DNA of 64,000 nt from positions 186,001 to 250,000 of the forward strand of contig JAKQDQ010000028.1 of NCBI GenBank assembly GCA_029573725.1, in the 5' to 3' direction. Below are positions 36,430 through 44,763 of this stretch, piece by piece. The notes below the pieces were generated by a model. It had not been told where the DNA came from. It searched no databases and saw nothing but the letters and a program-made list of their open reading frames with translations. The translations under genes were made by a program, and so were the position numbers. This DNA is from Verrucomicrobiota bacterium. Lineage in GTDB: Bacteria; Verrucomicrobiota; Verrucomicrobiia; Limisphaerales; JADLHS01. Numbering within the stretch: the first letter of the stretch is position 1; each line of letters opens with the position of its first letter.

Positions 36430-36939
36430 TCAGGGTTTGACCTGAAAGCTCGCCGGCTGGGGCGGCTGCAGGCCCGGACCCAGGGGGATGCTGAACAAAG
36501 AGCCCGCAGCCGGGGACGAGGCTGCCGGATTGGAACTGGTGACGAAAATCGGGGCCACAGCAGCAGCAGAGGTCGCCAGCATGGGCGCAGTCTCCTGATG
36601 TTGGGCCAACCCGGCGACGCCACCCGTGTCCAAACGCAGATCCGGCCGGTCTCCCGTTCCTGCCATGAAAAAACCGCCCAACAAGACCAGTCCACAAACG
36701 CCCGCCGTCACGACGCCCGCCAGCGCGGGCCGGCCTTCAATGATCCGCCAGAGCTGGCGCAGCCAGGGCGCGCGGCTGACCGCGGCGTCGAGCGCCGGAC
36801 GGCGCGCCTCCGCATGCAACCGCGCGATCACCTGATTGGAAAGTTCATTGAAATAGCGCGGGTGCGGTTGTTCGTACCGCTTGAGCTTGAGCAACTGTTG
36901 CAACTTCGTGAAATCTTCCTGTTCTTGCGGCACGCTCAT
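36430..36939 (-). CDS. Putative anti-sigma factor
   Basis: The 169-residue protein has an N-terminal soluble region with FTKLQQLLKLKRYEQPHPRYFNELSNQVIARL, one membrane helix (about residues 73-93, ALAGVVTAGVCGLVLLGGFFMA) and a Pro/Ala/Ser-rich outer tail. It lies 34 bases downstream of an ECF sigma factor gene in the same direction. This size, topology and place fit a membrane-bound anti-sigma factor, although no zinc-binding HxxxCxxC motif is present and no family match can be named from sequence. RseP in this window could be the protease that releases the sigma factor; that is inference. Confidence 0.6.
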   Translation of the reverse strand: MSVPQEQEDFTKLQQLLKLKRYEQPHPRYFNELSNQVIARLHAEARRPALDAAVSRAPWLRQLWRIIEGRPALAGVVTAGVCGLVLLGGFFMAGTGDRPDLRLDTGGVAGLAQHQETAPMLATSAAAVAPIFVTSSNPAASSPAAGSLFSIPLGPGLQPPQPASFQVKP

Positions 36940-36973
36940 AAAACCTGTCTTGACACCGGTTTGATCTCCTCAA

Positions 36974-37642
36974 CTATTTCAAATAATCCGCGAGGTATCC
37001 TTGCAACTGCTGTCGCGCGTAAAAGAGCCGTGACCGGACTGTTCCCACGTTGCAATGCAACAACTCCGCAATCTCCTCATGCGCCAGCCCCTGCACATCG
37101 TGCAAGGTCACAACGATCCGATGCTGTTCGGACAGTTTTTGCATGGCCTCGTTCAATTTTTTTTGCAGTTCGGTCAAGGCCACGGCGCGGCGCGGCGTCT
37201 TGTCGGACACCAGCGCCACCAGGTCCGGATCGTTTTCAGCATGAAAATCCAGATCATTCAAGCTCATGGCCTGGCGTTTCTTGCGCTGCTTTAGAAAATT
37301 GATGGTCTTGTTGATCGCGATTCGATAAACCCAGGTGTAGAAACTCGATCCTCCCTTGAAACTCTGCAACGCGCGATAGGCCTTGATGAACGTCTCCTGC
37401 GTCAAATCATTGGCGTCCTCGTGATTGGACGTCATGTGGTAAAGTGTGGCGTAAATTCGCTCCTGATAGCGGCGCACCAATTCATCGTACGCCGCCAGAT
37501 CTCCCGTCCTGGCGCGTTCAAGGAGCTGCGTCTCCCCGGCCGCCCCGGGCGCAGCCACTGAACCGGATGGCTCGACCGTTTCTGCCACATTCGCCGCCTG
37601 ATCCGATGCCGGTTCGGTCATGGTTAAGGATGCCGTAATCAT
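36974..37642 (-). CDS. ECF sigma factor (RpoE-like)
   Basis: The 222-residue protein has a 45-residue acidic leader and then regions 2 and 4 of an ECF sigma factor. Region 2 has YDELVRRYQERIYATLYHMTSNHEDANDLTQETFIKAY and FYTWVYRIAINKTINFLKQRKK (in parts); region 4 has LSEQHRIVVTLHDVQGLAHEEIAELLHCNVGTVRSRLFYARQQL. Its ATG overlaps the TGA of the polyprenyl synthase gene (ATGA), so it is translated from the same mRNA. The anti-sigma candidate follows. ATG 37621 is an alternative start. Confidence 0.92.
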   Translation of the reverse strand: MITASLTMTEPASDQAANVAETVEPSGSVAAPGAAGETQLLERARTGDLAAYDELVRRYQERIYATLYHMTSNHEDANDLTQETFIKAYRALQSFKGGSSFYTWVYRIAINKTINFLKQRKKRQAMSLNDLDFHAENDPDLVALVSDKTPRRAVALTELQKKLNEAMQKLSEQHRIVVTLHDVQGLAHEEIAELLHCNVGTVRSRLFYARQQLQGYLADYLK

Positions 37643-38685
37643 TCTGACAACAAGGCCGTCTGCTGCGCCAGGTACTCCGCCGCTCCCAACAGGCCAGCCT
37701 GCCGGTTGGATTCGGGCAGCAGACTGAGACTTAGACGGGCTTGGGCGAGGTGACGTTCAATCAAATCCACCGTCGGCTTCAAGGTGCCGTGCCGGCGCAG
37801 CGCCTGTTTGATCCAGCCGAAGGCGGTGGGCGGCCAGGATTCCACCAATGTTTCCAATTCGGCGCGTTCGTCCGGATCCGCCCGCTCCCAGGCCAGCAAG
37901 ACCGGATAGGTCAATTTGCCCTTGGCCAGATCCGTTCCGAGGGATTTGCCCGCCTCCGCTTCCGAACCGAACAGGTCCACGCAATCGTCGTAGATCTGGT
38001 ACGCCGTGCCGAACGCCATGCCGAAGCCGCGCAGGGCGGCGCGGTGTGGAGGTGGGGCCTCGGCCAGCAGGGCGGCCAGGTCACAAGATAATCCAAACAA
38101 TTCCGCCGTCTTCATTTCCAGAACACGGAAGTATTCCTTTTGCGAGAGGGCAAAGTTGCGGCGGTGCCGGGTTTGCATGATTTCCCCTGAACACACCGTG
38201 TTGGTAGCGGAAGCGACGGCGCGACAAACCTCCGGCGTGGGAAAGCCTGCCGCGAGCGTCAGCGCGTGCGCGAACAGGCAATCACCAAACAGCACGGCGA
38301 TTTCGTTGCCCCAGTTGGCTGCGACCGTTAATTTGCCGCGACGCAACTCAGCCTCGTCCATGACATCGTCGTGAACCAGCGTCGCGAGATGCACCATCTC
38401 GATAATTGCCGCCACCGTGACATGGTTGGCGTTGGGGGTGCCGAGCGCGTGGGCCGCCAATGCCACCAGCGCGGGCCGCAACTGCTTGCCGTTCCCACTC
38501 AGCGTGTATTCGGCGTAGCCGGCCAGGGCCGGATCAAAGGCCGTCACCTGCTGCAATAAACATTGGGAAACCGCGTCAAGAAAAGGCTCGACCGGCTCCA
38601 CGAACTGCCTCCAGGCGGCAGGCGGTTTGCCCCGCGGTCCCGCAATGGCGTCAGCGGCGGGGATTTTAGACTCAACGGCCACCAT
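37639..38685 (-). CDS. ispB: Polyprenyl diphosphate synthase (long-chain)
   Basis: This trans-prenyltransferase extends allylic diphosphates with isopentenyl diphosphate, probably to make the quinone side chain. The 348-residue protein has the first Asp-rich motif LVHDDVMDEAELRRGK and the second YQIYDDCVDLFGSE, GKSLGTDLAKGKLTYPVLL after it, and GNGKQLRPALVALAAHALG upstream. The length and lack of bulky residues in an obvious FPP position favour a long-chain (octaprenyl-like) product over farnesyl; product length is inference. It uses the IPP made by the Dxs/Dxr/IspG pathway. It is co-transcribed with the sigma factor gene. Confidence 0.9.
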   Translation of the reverse strand: MVAVESKIPAADAIAGPRGKPPAAWRQFVEPVEPFLDAVSQCLLQQVTAFDPALAGYAEYTLSGNGKQLRPALVALAAHALGTPNANHVTVAAIIEMVHLATLVHDDVMDEAELRRGKLTVAANWGNEIAVLFGDCLFAHALTLAAGFPTPEVCRAVASATNTVCSGEIMQTRHRRNFALSQKEYFRVLEMKTAELFGLSCDLAALLAEAPPPHRAALRGFGMAFGTAYQIYDDCVDLFGSEAEAGKSLGTDLAKGKLTYPVLLAWERADPDERAELETLVESWPPTAFGWIKQALRRHGTLKPTVDLIERHLAQARLSLSLLPESNRQAGLLGAAEYLAQQTALLSE

Positions 38686-38693
38686 GCAGCGCC

Positions 38694-38722
38694 AATTTAA
38701 GTTTCATCCGGAAGTGAGTCAA
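38694..38722 (-). promoter_or_regulatory. Promoter of ispB-sigma-anti-sigma operon (leaderless type)
   Basis: On the minus strand TTGACT, a 17-base spacer and TAAATT are followed by 8 bases and the ispB ATG at 38685. No Shine-Dalgarno motif is present. Confidence 0.65.
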
Positions 38723-38773
38723 ACCCGATTCCCGCTGCCCGGACGTTCGTCGCCCGGTCGCGTCGAAAACGGA

Positions 38774-39772
38774 TCAACGCCCGAACATTTGTCGGATGAC
38801 GTCCTCGATGGGCGCCTCCTCGATGTCAATGTCACGCACCGGAAATTGATCCAGCAACTCCTGGCAGACGGCAATGACGCGGGCGCGCTTCACCTTGAGT
38901 TTGATGCGACCGGTGGTTTGTTCAATGACCTCGCCAAACCGCTGCAGATTCTCCCCGACCCGACCCGGGGCGGGATCGTACTCAATGGTGATCAGCTTGA
39001 AATCGGCAAACCGGTCCACCACCTCCTCCAGGCGGCCATCAAACGAAATGCGGCCATGGTCAATGATGATGACGCGTTCACAGAGGGCGTGGATGTCCTC
39101 CATGTAATGGCTCGTGAGCAGGATGGTGGTTTTTTGTGTGGCATTGTGATGGCGCAGAAATTCACGCACCGTCTGCTGGGACACGACATCCAGACCAATG
39201 GTGGGTTCATCGAGAAACAAAATTTGGGGGCGGTGCAGCAGTGACGCTATCAGTTCCATCTTCATCCGCTCCCCCAGGGAGAGCTCACGCACGCTGACGC
39301 TGAGTTTCTCGCGGACGTCGAGCATCTCGGTCAATTCGGCAACCGTCCGGTCAAAGCGCGCTTGCGGGATGCCATAGATCCGCGCGTTCAGTTCCAGGGA
39401 TTCGCGCGCCGGCAAGTCCCACCACAACTGATTCTTCTGCCCCATGACCAGCGCAAACTGCCGGCGGTACGCGTCCGCCCGCTCCCAAGGCACATGCCCC
39501 AGCACGCGCGCCTGCCCAGCGGTCGGATACAACAGCCCCGCCAGCATTTTGAGGGTCGTGGTTTTGCCGGCCCCGTTGGGACCGAGAAAGCCAACCAGTT
39601 CCCCGCGGGCGACCTGAAAGCTGACGCCGTCCACCGCCGCGACGGTTTCGTATTCGCGATGAAGCAGGCCCCGCAACGCGCCCTGGAATCCCGGACGTTT
39701 TTTGTAAACGCGAAAGGTCCTGGTCAGCTGGCTGACCTCAATCGCCGGGGCATCGGAGGGGTTACTTTCCAA
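38774..39772 (-). CDS. ABC-2 type transporter ATP-binding protein
   Basis: The 332-residue ATPase is of the ABC-2 exporter group (drug, polysaccharide or sodium exporters). It has Walker A GFLGPNGAGKTTTLKMLAGLL, signature RELSLGERMKMELIASLLHRP, Walker B ILFLDEPTIGLD and switch LTSHYMEDI. The N-terminus has an extra VYKKRPGFQGALRGLLHREYE segment seen in this subgroup, and the last 90 residues form a small regulatory domain. The start is TTG 39772. No permease gene is adjacent: dnaA is upstream and ispB downstream. The partner must be elsewhere or lost. Confidence 0.88.
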   Translation of the reverse strand: MESNPSDAPAIEVSQLTRTFRVYKKRPGFQGALRGLLHREYETVAAVDGVSFQVARGELVGFLGPNGAGKTTTLKMLAGLLYPTAGQARVLGHVPWERADAYRRQFALVMGQKNQLWWDLPARESLELNARIYGIPQARFDRTVAELTEMLDVREKLSVSVRELSLGERMKMELIASLLHRPQILFLDEPTIGLDVVSQQTVREFLRHHNATQKTTILLTSHYMEDIHALCERVIIIDHGRISFDGRLEEVVDRFADFKLITIEYDPAPGRVGENLQRFGEVIEQTTGRIKLKVKRARVIAVCQELLDQFPVRDIDIEEAPIEDVIRQMFGR

Positions 39773-39822
39773 TTTAACGATTCAACCCAGGTCTGTTTTC
39801 GTTGCCCCGGTTCAAGGGCCCA

Positions 39823-41241
39823 TCAGCGCACCAGCAACTTCTGCAAATAGTTCACCACCTGCCGGACGTTGTCATCAATGGTCATCCGTCCCTCCACCAG
39901 CCGGCAGGCGTGAAGCACCGTTCCGTGATCGCGCCCGCCAAAGGCCTCCCCGATGCTGCTCAACGACTGCTCCGTAAGCTGGCGCGAGAGATACATGGCC
40001 ACCTGCCGCGGAAAGGCAATGTTTTCGGGACGCCGCTTGCTCGTCATGTCGGCCAGGCGAATGTCATAGTGTTCCGCGACCTTTTTCTGAATGACCTCAA
40101 TCGTGACCGCGTGCTGCCCTTCTTCATTCAGGATCTCCCGCAGCAACCCTTCAACGACGTCAATCCCCAGCTTCTTCCCCACCAACGCGCCGTAGGAGGC
40201 CACCCGAATCAACGCCCCCTCCAGCCGCCGGATGTTGCTGCGGATGCGCTGCGCCAGAAACGTGATGATTTCATCGGGCAGTTCCACCTGCATCAGGCTC
40301 GCCTTTTTCTTCAAGATGGCCTGCCGGATTTCCACGTCCGGCGGCAACAAGTCGGTGACCAGCCCCCACTCGAACCGGGATTGCAGCCGGTTTTCCAGCC
40401 CTTGAATTTCGCCGGCGGGGCGATCACAACTGAGCACGATCTGCTTGTGCGCTTCGTGCAACGCATTGAAGGTGTGGAAAAATTCCTCCTGAATCCGCTC
40501 CTTGCCGGCCAGAAACTGAATGTCATCAATCAGCAGCACGTCCAGTTGGCGGTACTTCCTCCGGAATTTCATCAGCGAATTGTTCTGGATCGCATCAATG
40601 TACTCGTTGGTGAATTTTTCGCAGGAAACGTAACCGACCCTGCCGTTTTTCCTGGTCTTGACCACTTGATGCCCGATGGCGTGCAGCAGGTGGGTTTTTC
40701 CCAACCCCACTCCGCCGTAAAGAAACAACGGATTGTACGCCTTGCCCGGCGCCTCGGCGACCGCTTTTGCGGCCGCCCAGGCAAAGTTGTTGCTGTCGCC
40801 GACCACGAAGGTTTCAAACGTGTTTTTGGGATTGAAAACCGAATCACCATTCCCCGAATTCCGCTCGGCGACGGAGGTTGCAGTTTGGGAGGGTGACAGC
40901 GACAATTTGTTTCTGGACAACGATCCGGATGCGGCTGCGGATTTCCCCTCCTTCGCGGTTTCAAAGCGCACGCGCATTTCTTGTGCGGAAGCCAGGCTCA
41001 AGACTTGTTGCAGAAGTTTTTGATGATTGTCTTTCAGCCACATGCCGCAGAAATCGTTGGCCACTTCCAGGACCAGGCAATCCCCATCCAACGCGCGGGC
41101 GCGCAGCGGTGCAAACCACAGCTTGAACATCTCGGGACTGGTCATGGACCGCAATTGTTGTTGCGCAGAAGCCCAGATTTTGTCCGCCGTCGCTTGCTGT
41201 GTTTCTCCGCCGTTTAGATTGAAATTCTGAGGTTTATTCAC
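39823..41241 (-). CDS. dnaA: Chromosomal replication initiator protein DnaA
   Basis: DnaA binds and melts the origin with ATP. The 472-residue protein has the N-terminal domain I (WASAQQQLRSMTSPEMFKLWFAPLRA), a short linker, the AAA+ domain (Walker A YGGVGLGKTHLLHAIGH, Walker B VLLIDDIQFLAGKERIQEEFFHTFN, in parts) and domain IV with the DnaA-box helix GEAFGGRDHGTVLHACRLVEG, where many homologues have RDHTTV. The start is GTG 41241. A near-perfect DnaA box (TTATTCACT, 41234-41242) covers this start codon, which predicts autorepression. It is divergent from the thioredoxin-fold gene; dnaN and gyrB are not next to it. Confidence 0.98.
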   Translation of the reverse strand: MNKPQNFNLNGGETQQATADKIWASAQQQLRSMTSPEMFKLWFAPLRARALDGDCLVLEVANDFCGMWLKDNHQKLLQQVLSLASAQEMRVRFETAKEGKSAAASGSLSRNKLSLSPSQTATSVAERNSGNGDSVFNPKNTFETFVVGDSNNFAWAAAKAVAEAPGKAYNPLFLYGGVGLGKTHLLHAIGHQVVKTRKNGRVGYVSCEKFTNEYIDAIQNNSLMKFRRKYRQLDVLLIDDIQFLAGKERIQEEFFHTFNALHEAHKQIVLSCDRPAGEIQGLENRLQSRFEWGLVTDLLPPDVEIRQAILKKKASLMQVELPDEIITFLAQRIRSNIRRLEGALIRVASYGALVGKKLGIDVVEGLLREILNEEGQHAVTIEVIQKKVAEHYDIRLADMTSKRRPENIAFPRQVAMYLSRQLTEQSLSSIGEAFGGRDHGTVLHACRLVEGRMTIDDNVRQVVNYLQKLLVR

Positions 41242-41841
41242 TTTGCTTTAAATTTCGTTGCCGCGGGTCACTGGCGCCGCCAGTTTTAACACGCCTCAAG
41301 CTCTCCGTCAGTAAAAACTCCGGGCGAACTCAAAAACCCGGCTCCCGTGCAGCATGAAACATCGTTCATGTCATTGATAACCAGTCGTTTACACCCACCA
41401 ATAAATTAGCCCGCGGTACATCTTGAGTTACTGCGGGCCATCGTACAGAAATTTCTGGTTCGCAGGAGAGATTTTTATGAAATGAATCTACCGGTTGCGA
41501 GGACAATATATTACCACTTATTCCCGAGTTATTCACAACGGATTTTCCCAATGAAATCCGGGTATTTTTCCACTTTTCCTCCGAAGCCGAGACCGTCGGG
41601 AACAAATTTGTCGGCAGCGATGTGCAAAAGTTGTCCGAGCAAAAAATTTTGTTCGCTTCCATCAGAGCTGCAGAGATTCAGTTGCGCCTCCACCAGGTGT
41701 TCCGGACAGATTTCCGAAGCGGATCTGGTGGATGGTTTTCCGGGTCGTGCCGCGGACGACGCTTGAAAATCGGAATGATGTTGGAACAGGGACGGCGCCG
41801 AATCGCTCGACTTCGTGGCCGTGGTTCCACACAATCTGCGC
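41242..41841. other. Candidate oriC region upstream of dnaA
   Basis: This 600-base gap has no gene and is visibly richer in A and T than its surroundings, mainly at 41380-41580. It holds one perfect DnaA box, TTATTCACA (41529-41537), a one-mismatch box on the other strand (TGTGCAAAA, 41621-41629), and a third that overlaps the dnaA start. AT stretches such as ACAATATATTACCACTTATT next to the perfect box could be the unwinding element. The location beside dnaA fits an origin, but three boxes are few and GC skew was not computed. Confidence 0.45.
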
Positions 41842-42423
41842 ATGGCAAGAACTCCTTCCACCATGCTGCCTCTCGGCACCCTGGCCCCCGACTTTCAGCT
41901 GCCGGACACCGCTGGAAAAACGATCGCCCTGCGGGATTTCGCCGGTGCGCCCGCATTGCTCGTCATGTTCATTTGCAACCATTGTCCATTCGTGCGTCAT
42001 GTGCGGGCGGAACTGGCGCAGCTGGGTCGCGATTACGGCGGGCGACAGGTAGCCGTGGTGGCGATCAATTCCAACGACGCCACCGCCTATCCGGAGGACA
42101 GTCCACAGGCAATGGTGGAGGAGACACAAGCGGCGGGCTATACGTTCCCCTATCTCTTCGACGCGTCGCAAACGGTGGCGCGTGCCTACCGGGCGGCCTG
42201 CACACCGGATTTTTTTCTGTTCGATGCCCGACAGCGCCTGGTGTATCGCGGTCAGCTGGATGACAGCCGCCCGGGTAACGGGCTCCCGGTAACCGGGAAG
42301 GATCTGCGGGCGGCGTTGGAGGCGGTCCTGGCCGGAGCACCCGTGGCTACGGCACAAAAACCGAGTCTCGGTTGCAACATCAAGTGGAAGGCCGGCAACG
42401 AGCCGGATTATTTTCTGCACTGA
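41842..42423 (+). CDS. Thioredoxin-fold (AhpC/TSA-like) protein
   Basis: The 193-residue cytoplasmic protein is a thioredoxin-fold protein of the peroxiredoxin-like group. It has LAPDFQLPDTAGKTIALRDF, then the redox motif FICNHCPFVRHV (CNHC), later YPYLFDASQ-type sequence and a conserved C-terminus PSLGCNIKWKAGNEP. This form occurs widely as a thioredoxin family protein with no assigned partner; it may be a redoxin or peroxidase. ATG 41842 is chosen; GTG 41815 and ATG 41863 are in frame. prmC follows four bases after the stop. It is divergent from dnaA across the candidate origin. Confidence 0.82.
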   Translation: MARTPSTMLPLGTLAPDFQLPDTAGKTIALRDFAGAPALLVMFICNHCPFVRHVRAELAQLGRDYGGRQVAVVAINSNDATAYPEDSPQAMVEETQAAGYTFPYLFDASQTVARAYRAACTPDFFLFDARQRLVYRGQLDDSRPGNGLPVTGKDLRAALEAVLAGAPVATAQKPSLGCNIKWKAGNEPDYFLH

Positions 42424-42427
42424 CACG

Positions 42428-43318
42428 GTGACGGTTCTCGAAGTCATCACCAGGAGTACGGACTTTCTCGCCAAAAGGGGGGTGGAAGCGCCCCGTCTCC
42501 AGACCGAGCTGCTGCTGGCGCACGTTCTGCAACTTCCACGGATGCAGATTTATTTGCAGTTTGAACGCCGGTTGACGGAATCCGAACTGAGCCGGCTGCG
42601 CGGACTCGTGCAGCGACGCGGCCAGCGTGAACCTTTGCAGCATCTGACCGGTTCAACATCCTTCTGCGGTTTGGAAATTGCGGTGAACCGGAGCGTGTTG
42701 ATCCCGCGTCCCGAGACCGAACTGCTCGCGGAAGCCGGATGGCAATTTCTATGCACCCGGAGTTGTGCAGCCGTCAGCGCGTTGGATGTCGGCACCGGCA
42801 GCGGTTGTATTGCCATCGCCCTTGCGGCAAAATGCGCCACCGCCCGGATCGTGGCCACCGATATTTCCCGCGACGCCCTGGAGCTGGCCCGCCTGAACGC
42901 CGCGAAAAACCAGGTACGCGCCGCCATTGAATTCCGCCAAGGCAATGGATTGGAGGTCCTGCAGCCCGGGGAAGCTTTCGACCTCGTGATCAGCAACCCG
43001 CCTTACATTCCCACGCAGGAAATTGTCACGTTGCAGACGGAGGTCCGCGAGTATGATCCGCACCCCGCCCTGGACGGAGGCGCGGATGGATTGGATTTTT
43101 ACCGGCGCCTCGCCACACAGGCCGGCTCGTTTCTGCATCCAGACGGACGTCTCATGGTCGAGTTTGGTGCGGGGCAGGCGGCGGCGCTGCGGGAGATCTT
43201 CAGCTCGCAACAGTGGAGCATTGTTGCCATCCACAAGGATTACTCCGGTCACGAGCGAATCCTGGTTGCGGATCGCGGCGGAAGCGGGCCGTCGGAGGGG
43301 ATTGAAGTTCGTGATTGA
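42428..43318 (+). CDS. prmC: Peptide chain release factor N5-glutamine methyltransferase
   Basis: PrmC (HemK) methylates the Gln of the GGQ motif in release factors RF1 and RF2 with S-adenosylmethionine. The 296-residue protein has the N-terminal helical domain (FLAKRGVEAPRLQTELLLAHVL), PLQHLTGSTSFCGLEIAVN, the SAM-binding LDVGTGSGCIAIALA and the catalytic LVISNPPYIPTQE, ending EFGAGQAAALREIF. It starts with GTG 42428, four bases after the preceding stop. The last 25 residues are extra and polar. Confidence 0.95.
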   Translation: MTVLEVITRSTDFLAKRGVEAPRLQTELLLAHVLQLPRMQIYLQFERRLTESELSRLRGLVQRRGQREPLQHLTGSTSFCGLEIAVNRSVLIPRPETELLAEAGWQFLCTRSCAAVSALDVGTGSGCIAIALAAKCATARIVATDISRDALELARLNAAKNQVRAAIEFRQGNGLEVLQPGEAFDLVISNPPYIPTQEIVTLQTEVREYDPHPALDGGADGLDFYRRLATQAGSFLHPDGRLMVEFGAGQAAALREIFSSQQWSIVAIHKDYSGHERILVADRGGSGPSEGIEVRD

Positions 43319-43371
43319 ATCGCTGTGGCAGGATTCTTAGTCTCTGGGCGGACTTCGGTCCGGTTTCCGGT

Positions 43372-43449
43372 CGGGGCGTAGCGTAGCCTGGCTAGCGCGC
43401 TTGCTTGGGGTGCAAGAGGTCGCGAGTTCAAATCTCGCCGCCCCGACCA
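43372..43449 (+). tRNA. tRNA-Pro (anticodon GGG)
   Basis: Acceptor CGGGGCG/CGCCCCG, anticodon stem CTTGC/GCAAG with loop TTGGGGT (anticodon GGG), and T arm GCGAG/CTCGC with TTCAAAT are all paired. Discriminator A and CCA are encoded. It reads CCC and CCT. Confidence 0.95.
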
Positions 43450-43515
43450 TTTCGTTTTCTCTGTCTCCAATCCCGCCACGACCGCCACACCCGCCGCGGA
43501 GTGGCCGCTTGCGGC

Positions 43516-44718
43516 TCAGAGCCCGTGATTGGCACGCCACAGCAGAATCGTTCCGACGGTTTGGAACAGCAGATTGGGCAGCCACACAAGCAGGTGGGGC
43601 TGCAGTTCCGGACGATTCTGCAGGGACAACGCCGCGAGGATGAGTCCGTAGTAAACCAGCACCAGAGCAACGGCGATGGCGAAGCCAATATTGGTTTCAC
43701 GTCGCTGCACCCGGATGCCCAGCGGAATCCCGATCAGGGCAAATCCAAACGGAGCGAACGAAAACGCCCATTGCCGGTTCATTTCCACCAGCAAACTCAT
43801 TTCAGAGCCCGCCAGCGACTTGCGGATTTCCGGGTTGGTTTCCGAGGCAACCGGCGGGCCCTGTGCGCGGACTTGTCGCAGCTCGGCGCGTAATTCGGCG
43901 AAGCTCGCGTACATTCCCGGGCGGCGCTCCCAGTTGCGCCCGAATTTGTCGAGGTCGTACTCCAGGCGCATTTCGCGCGCCGCGCCCGGGCTGGCCTGGT
44001 CGCCCTCGAAAGTCAGCCCGCGCACGTCCGTCAGATTCAACACCACCAGGTGGTTTGTGCCCCGGGTTTCCTTCTGGATGGTCCCCCGTGCCGCGAACAA
44101 ACTCTTCGGTTGTTGATCCGCCCCCTGTCCCAGATCGTACACCAGCACATCCTTCAGATGCCCGTTCTGGTTGTGGCCAATATAAATGAGGTAGCCGGGC
44201 ACGTCCTGGAGGTGCTGGCCGGAGGGGATTTGCGCCACGGAGAATTCGGTGGTAAACGTGAAAACGATTTTTTTGAAGGCGCGGCGCGCCTCGGGCGCGA
44301 GCTTCAGGTTGGCCCACCCACTCAATCCGCACAAGACCAGGCTGAGCAGCAAAATGGGCGCGGTCAACGAAACCAGACTGATGCCGCTGGCGCGGCTGGC
44401 GGTCAATTCCAGATCGGCGCTGAAGCGCCCAAACACCAGCAGCACCGCCGTCAGCATGCCCATGGGCAGCGCATAGGCCACCGCGTAGGGCACGAGCAAC
44501 GCGATGGATTTCAAGATCACCCCGAGGGAGGCCTGGCCGTTGACCAGGAGGACCAGCACCTCTTTCAAGATGTTGCCAACGATCAGCACGAAGGTGAACA
44601 CCAGCACGGTCATCAGCAGCGTGGCGACGACCTGACGCAACAGATAGCGAGGCAGCGTTTTCAAGCGAAGCCCGGACCAGGATGCCGGTGGTGCCCGCGC
44701 GCCGGACGCGGAACCCAT
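43516..44718 (-). CDS. LptF/LptG-family permease (YjgP/YjgQ)
   Basis: This membrane permease belongs to the LptF/G pair that, with LptB, extracts lipopolysaccharide from the inner membrane. The 400-residue protein has three N-terminal helices (LPRYLLRQVVATLLMTVLVF, VPYAVAYALPMGMLTAVLLVFGR), a beta-jellyroll periplasmic domain (about residues 130-290) and three C-terminal helices ending FGFALIGIPLGI and beyond. It starts 45 bases after the rpoN stop on the same strand. ATG 44718 is used; a TTG at 44664 starts closer to the fold. Only one of the usual two genes is here. Confidence 0.9.
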   Translation of the reverse strand: MGSASGARAPPASWSGLRLKTLPRYLLRQVVATLLMTVLVFTFVLIVGNILKEVLVLLVNGQASLGVILKSIALLVPYAVAYALPMGMLTAVLLVFGRFSADLELTASRASGISLVSLTAPILLLSLVLCGLSGWANLKLAPEARRAFKKIVFTFTTEFSVAQIPSGQHLQDVPGYLIYIGHNQNGHLKDVLVYDLGQGADQQPKSLFAARGTIQKETRGTNHLVVLNLTDVRGLTFEGDQASPGAAREMRLEYDLDKFGRNWERRPGMYASFAELRAELRQVRAQGPPVASETNPEIRKSLAGSEMSLLVEMNRQWAFSFAPFGFALIGIPLGIRVQRRETNIGFAIAVALVLVYYGLILAALSLQNRPELQPHLLVWLPNLLFQTVGTILLWRANHGL

Positions 44719-44763
44719 TTCCCGTCGGAGGCTGGCCGTTGGACGCCCCGCACCGGAGTCCCG

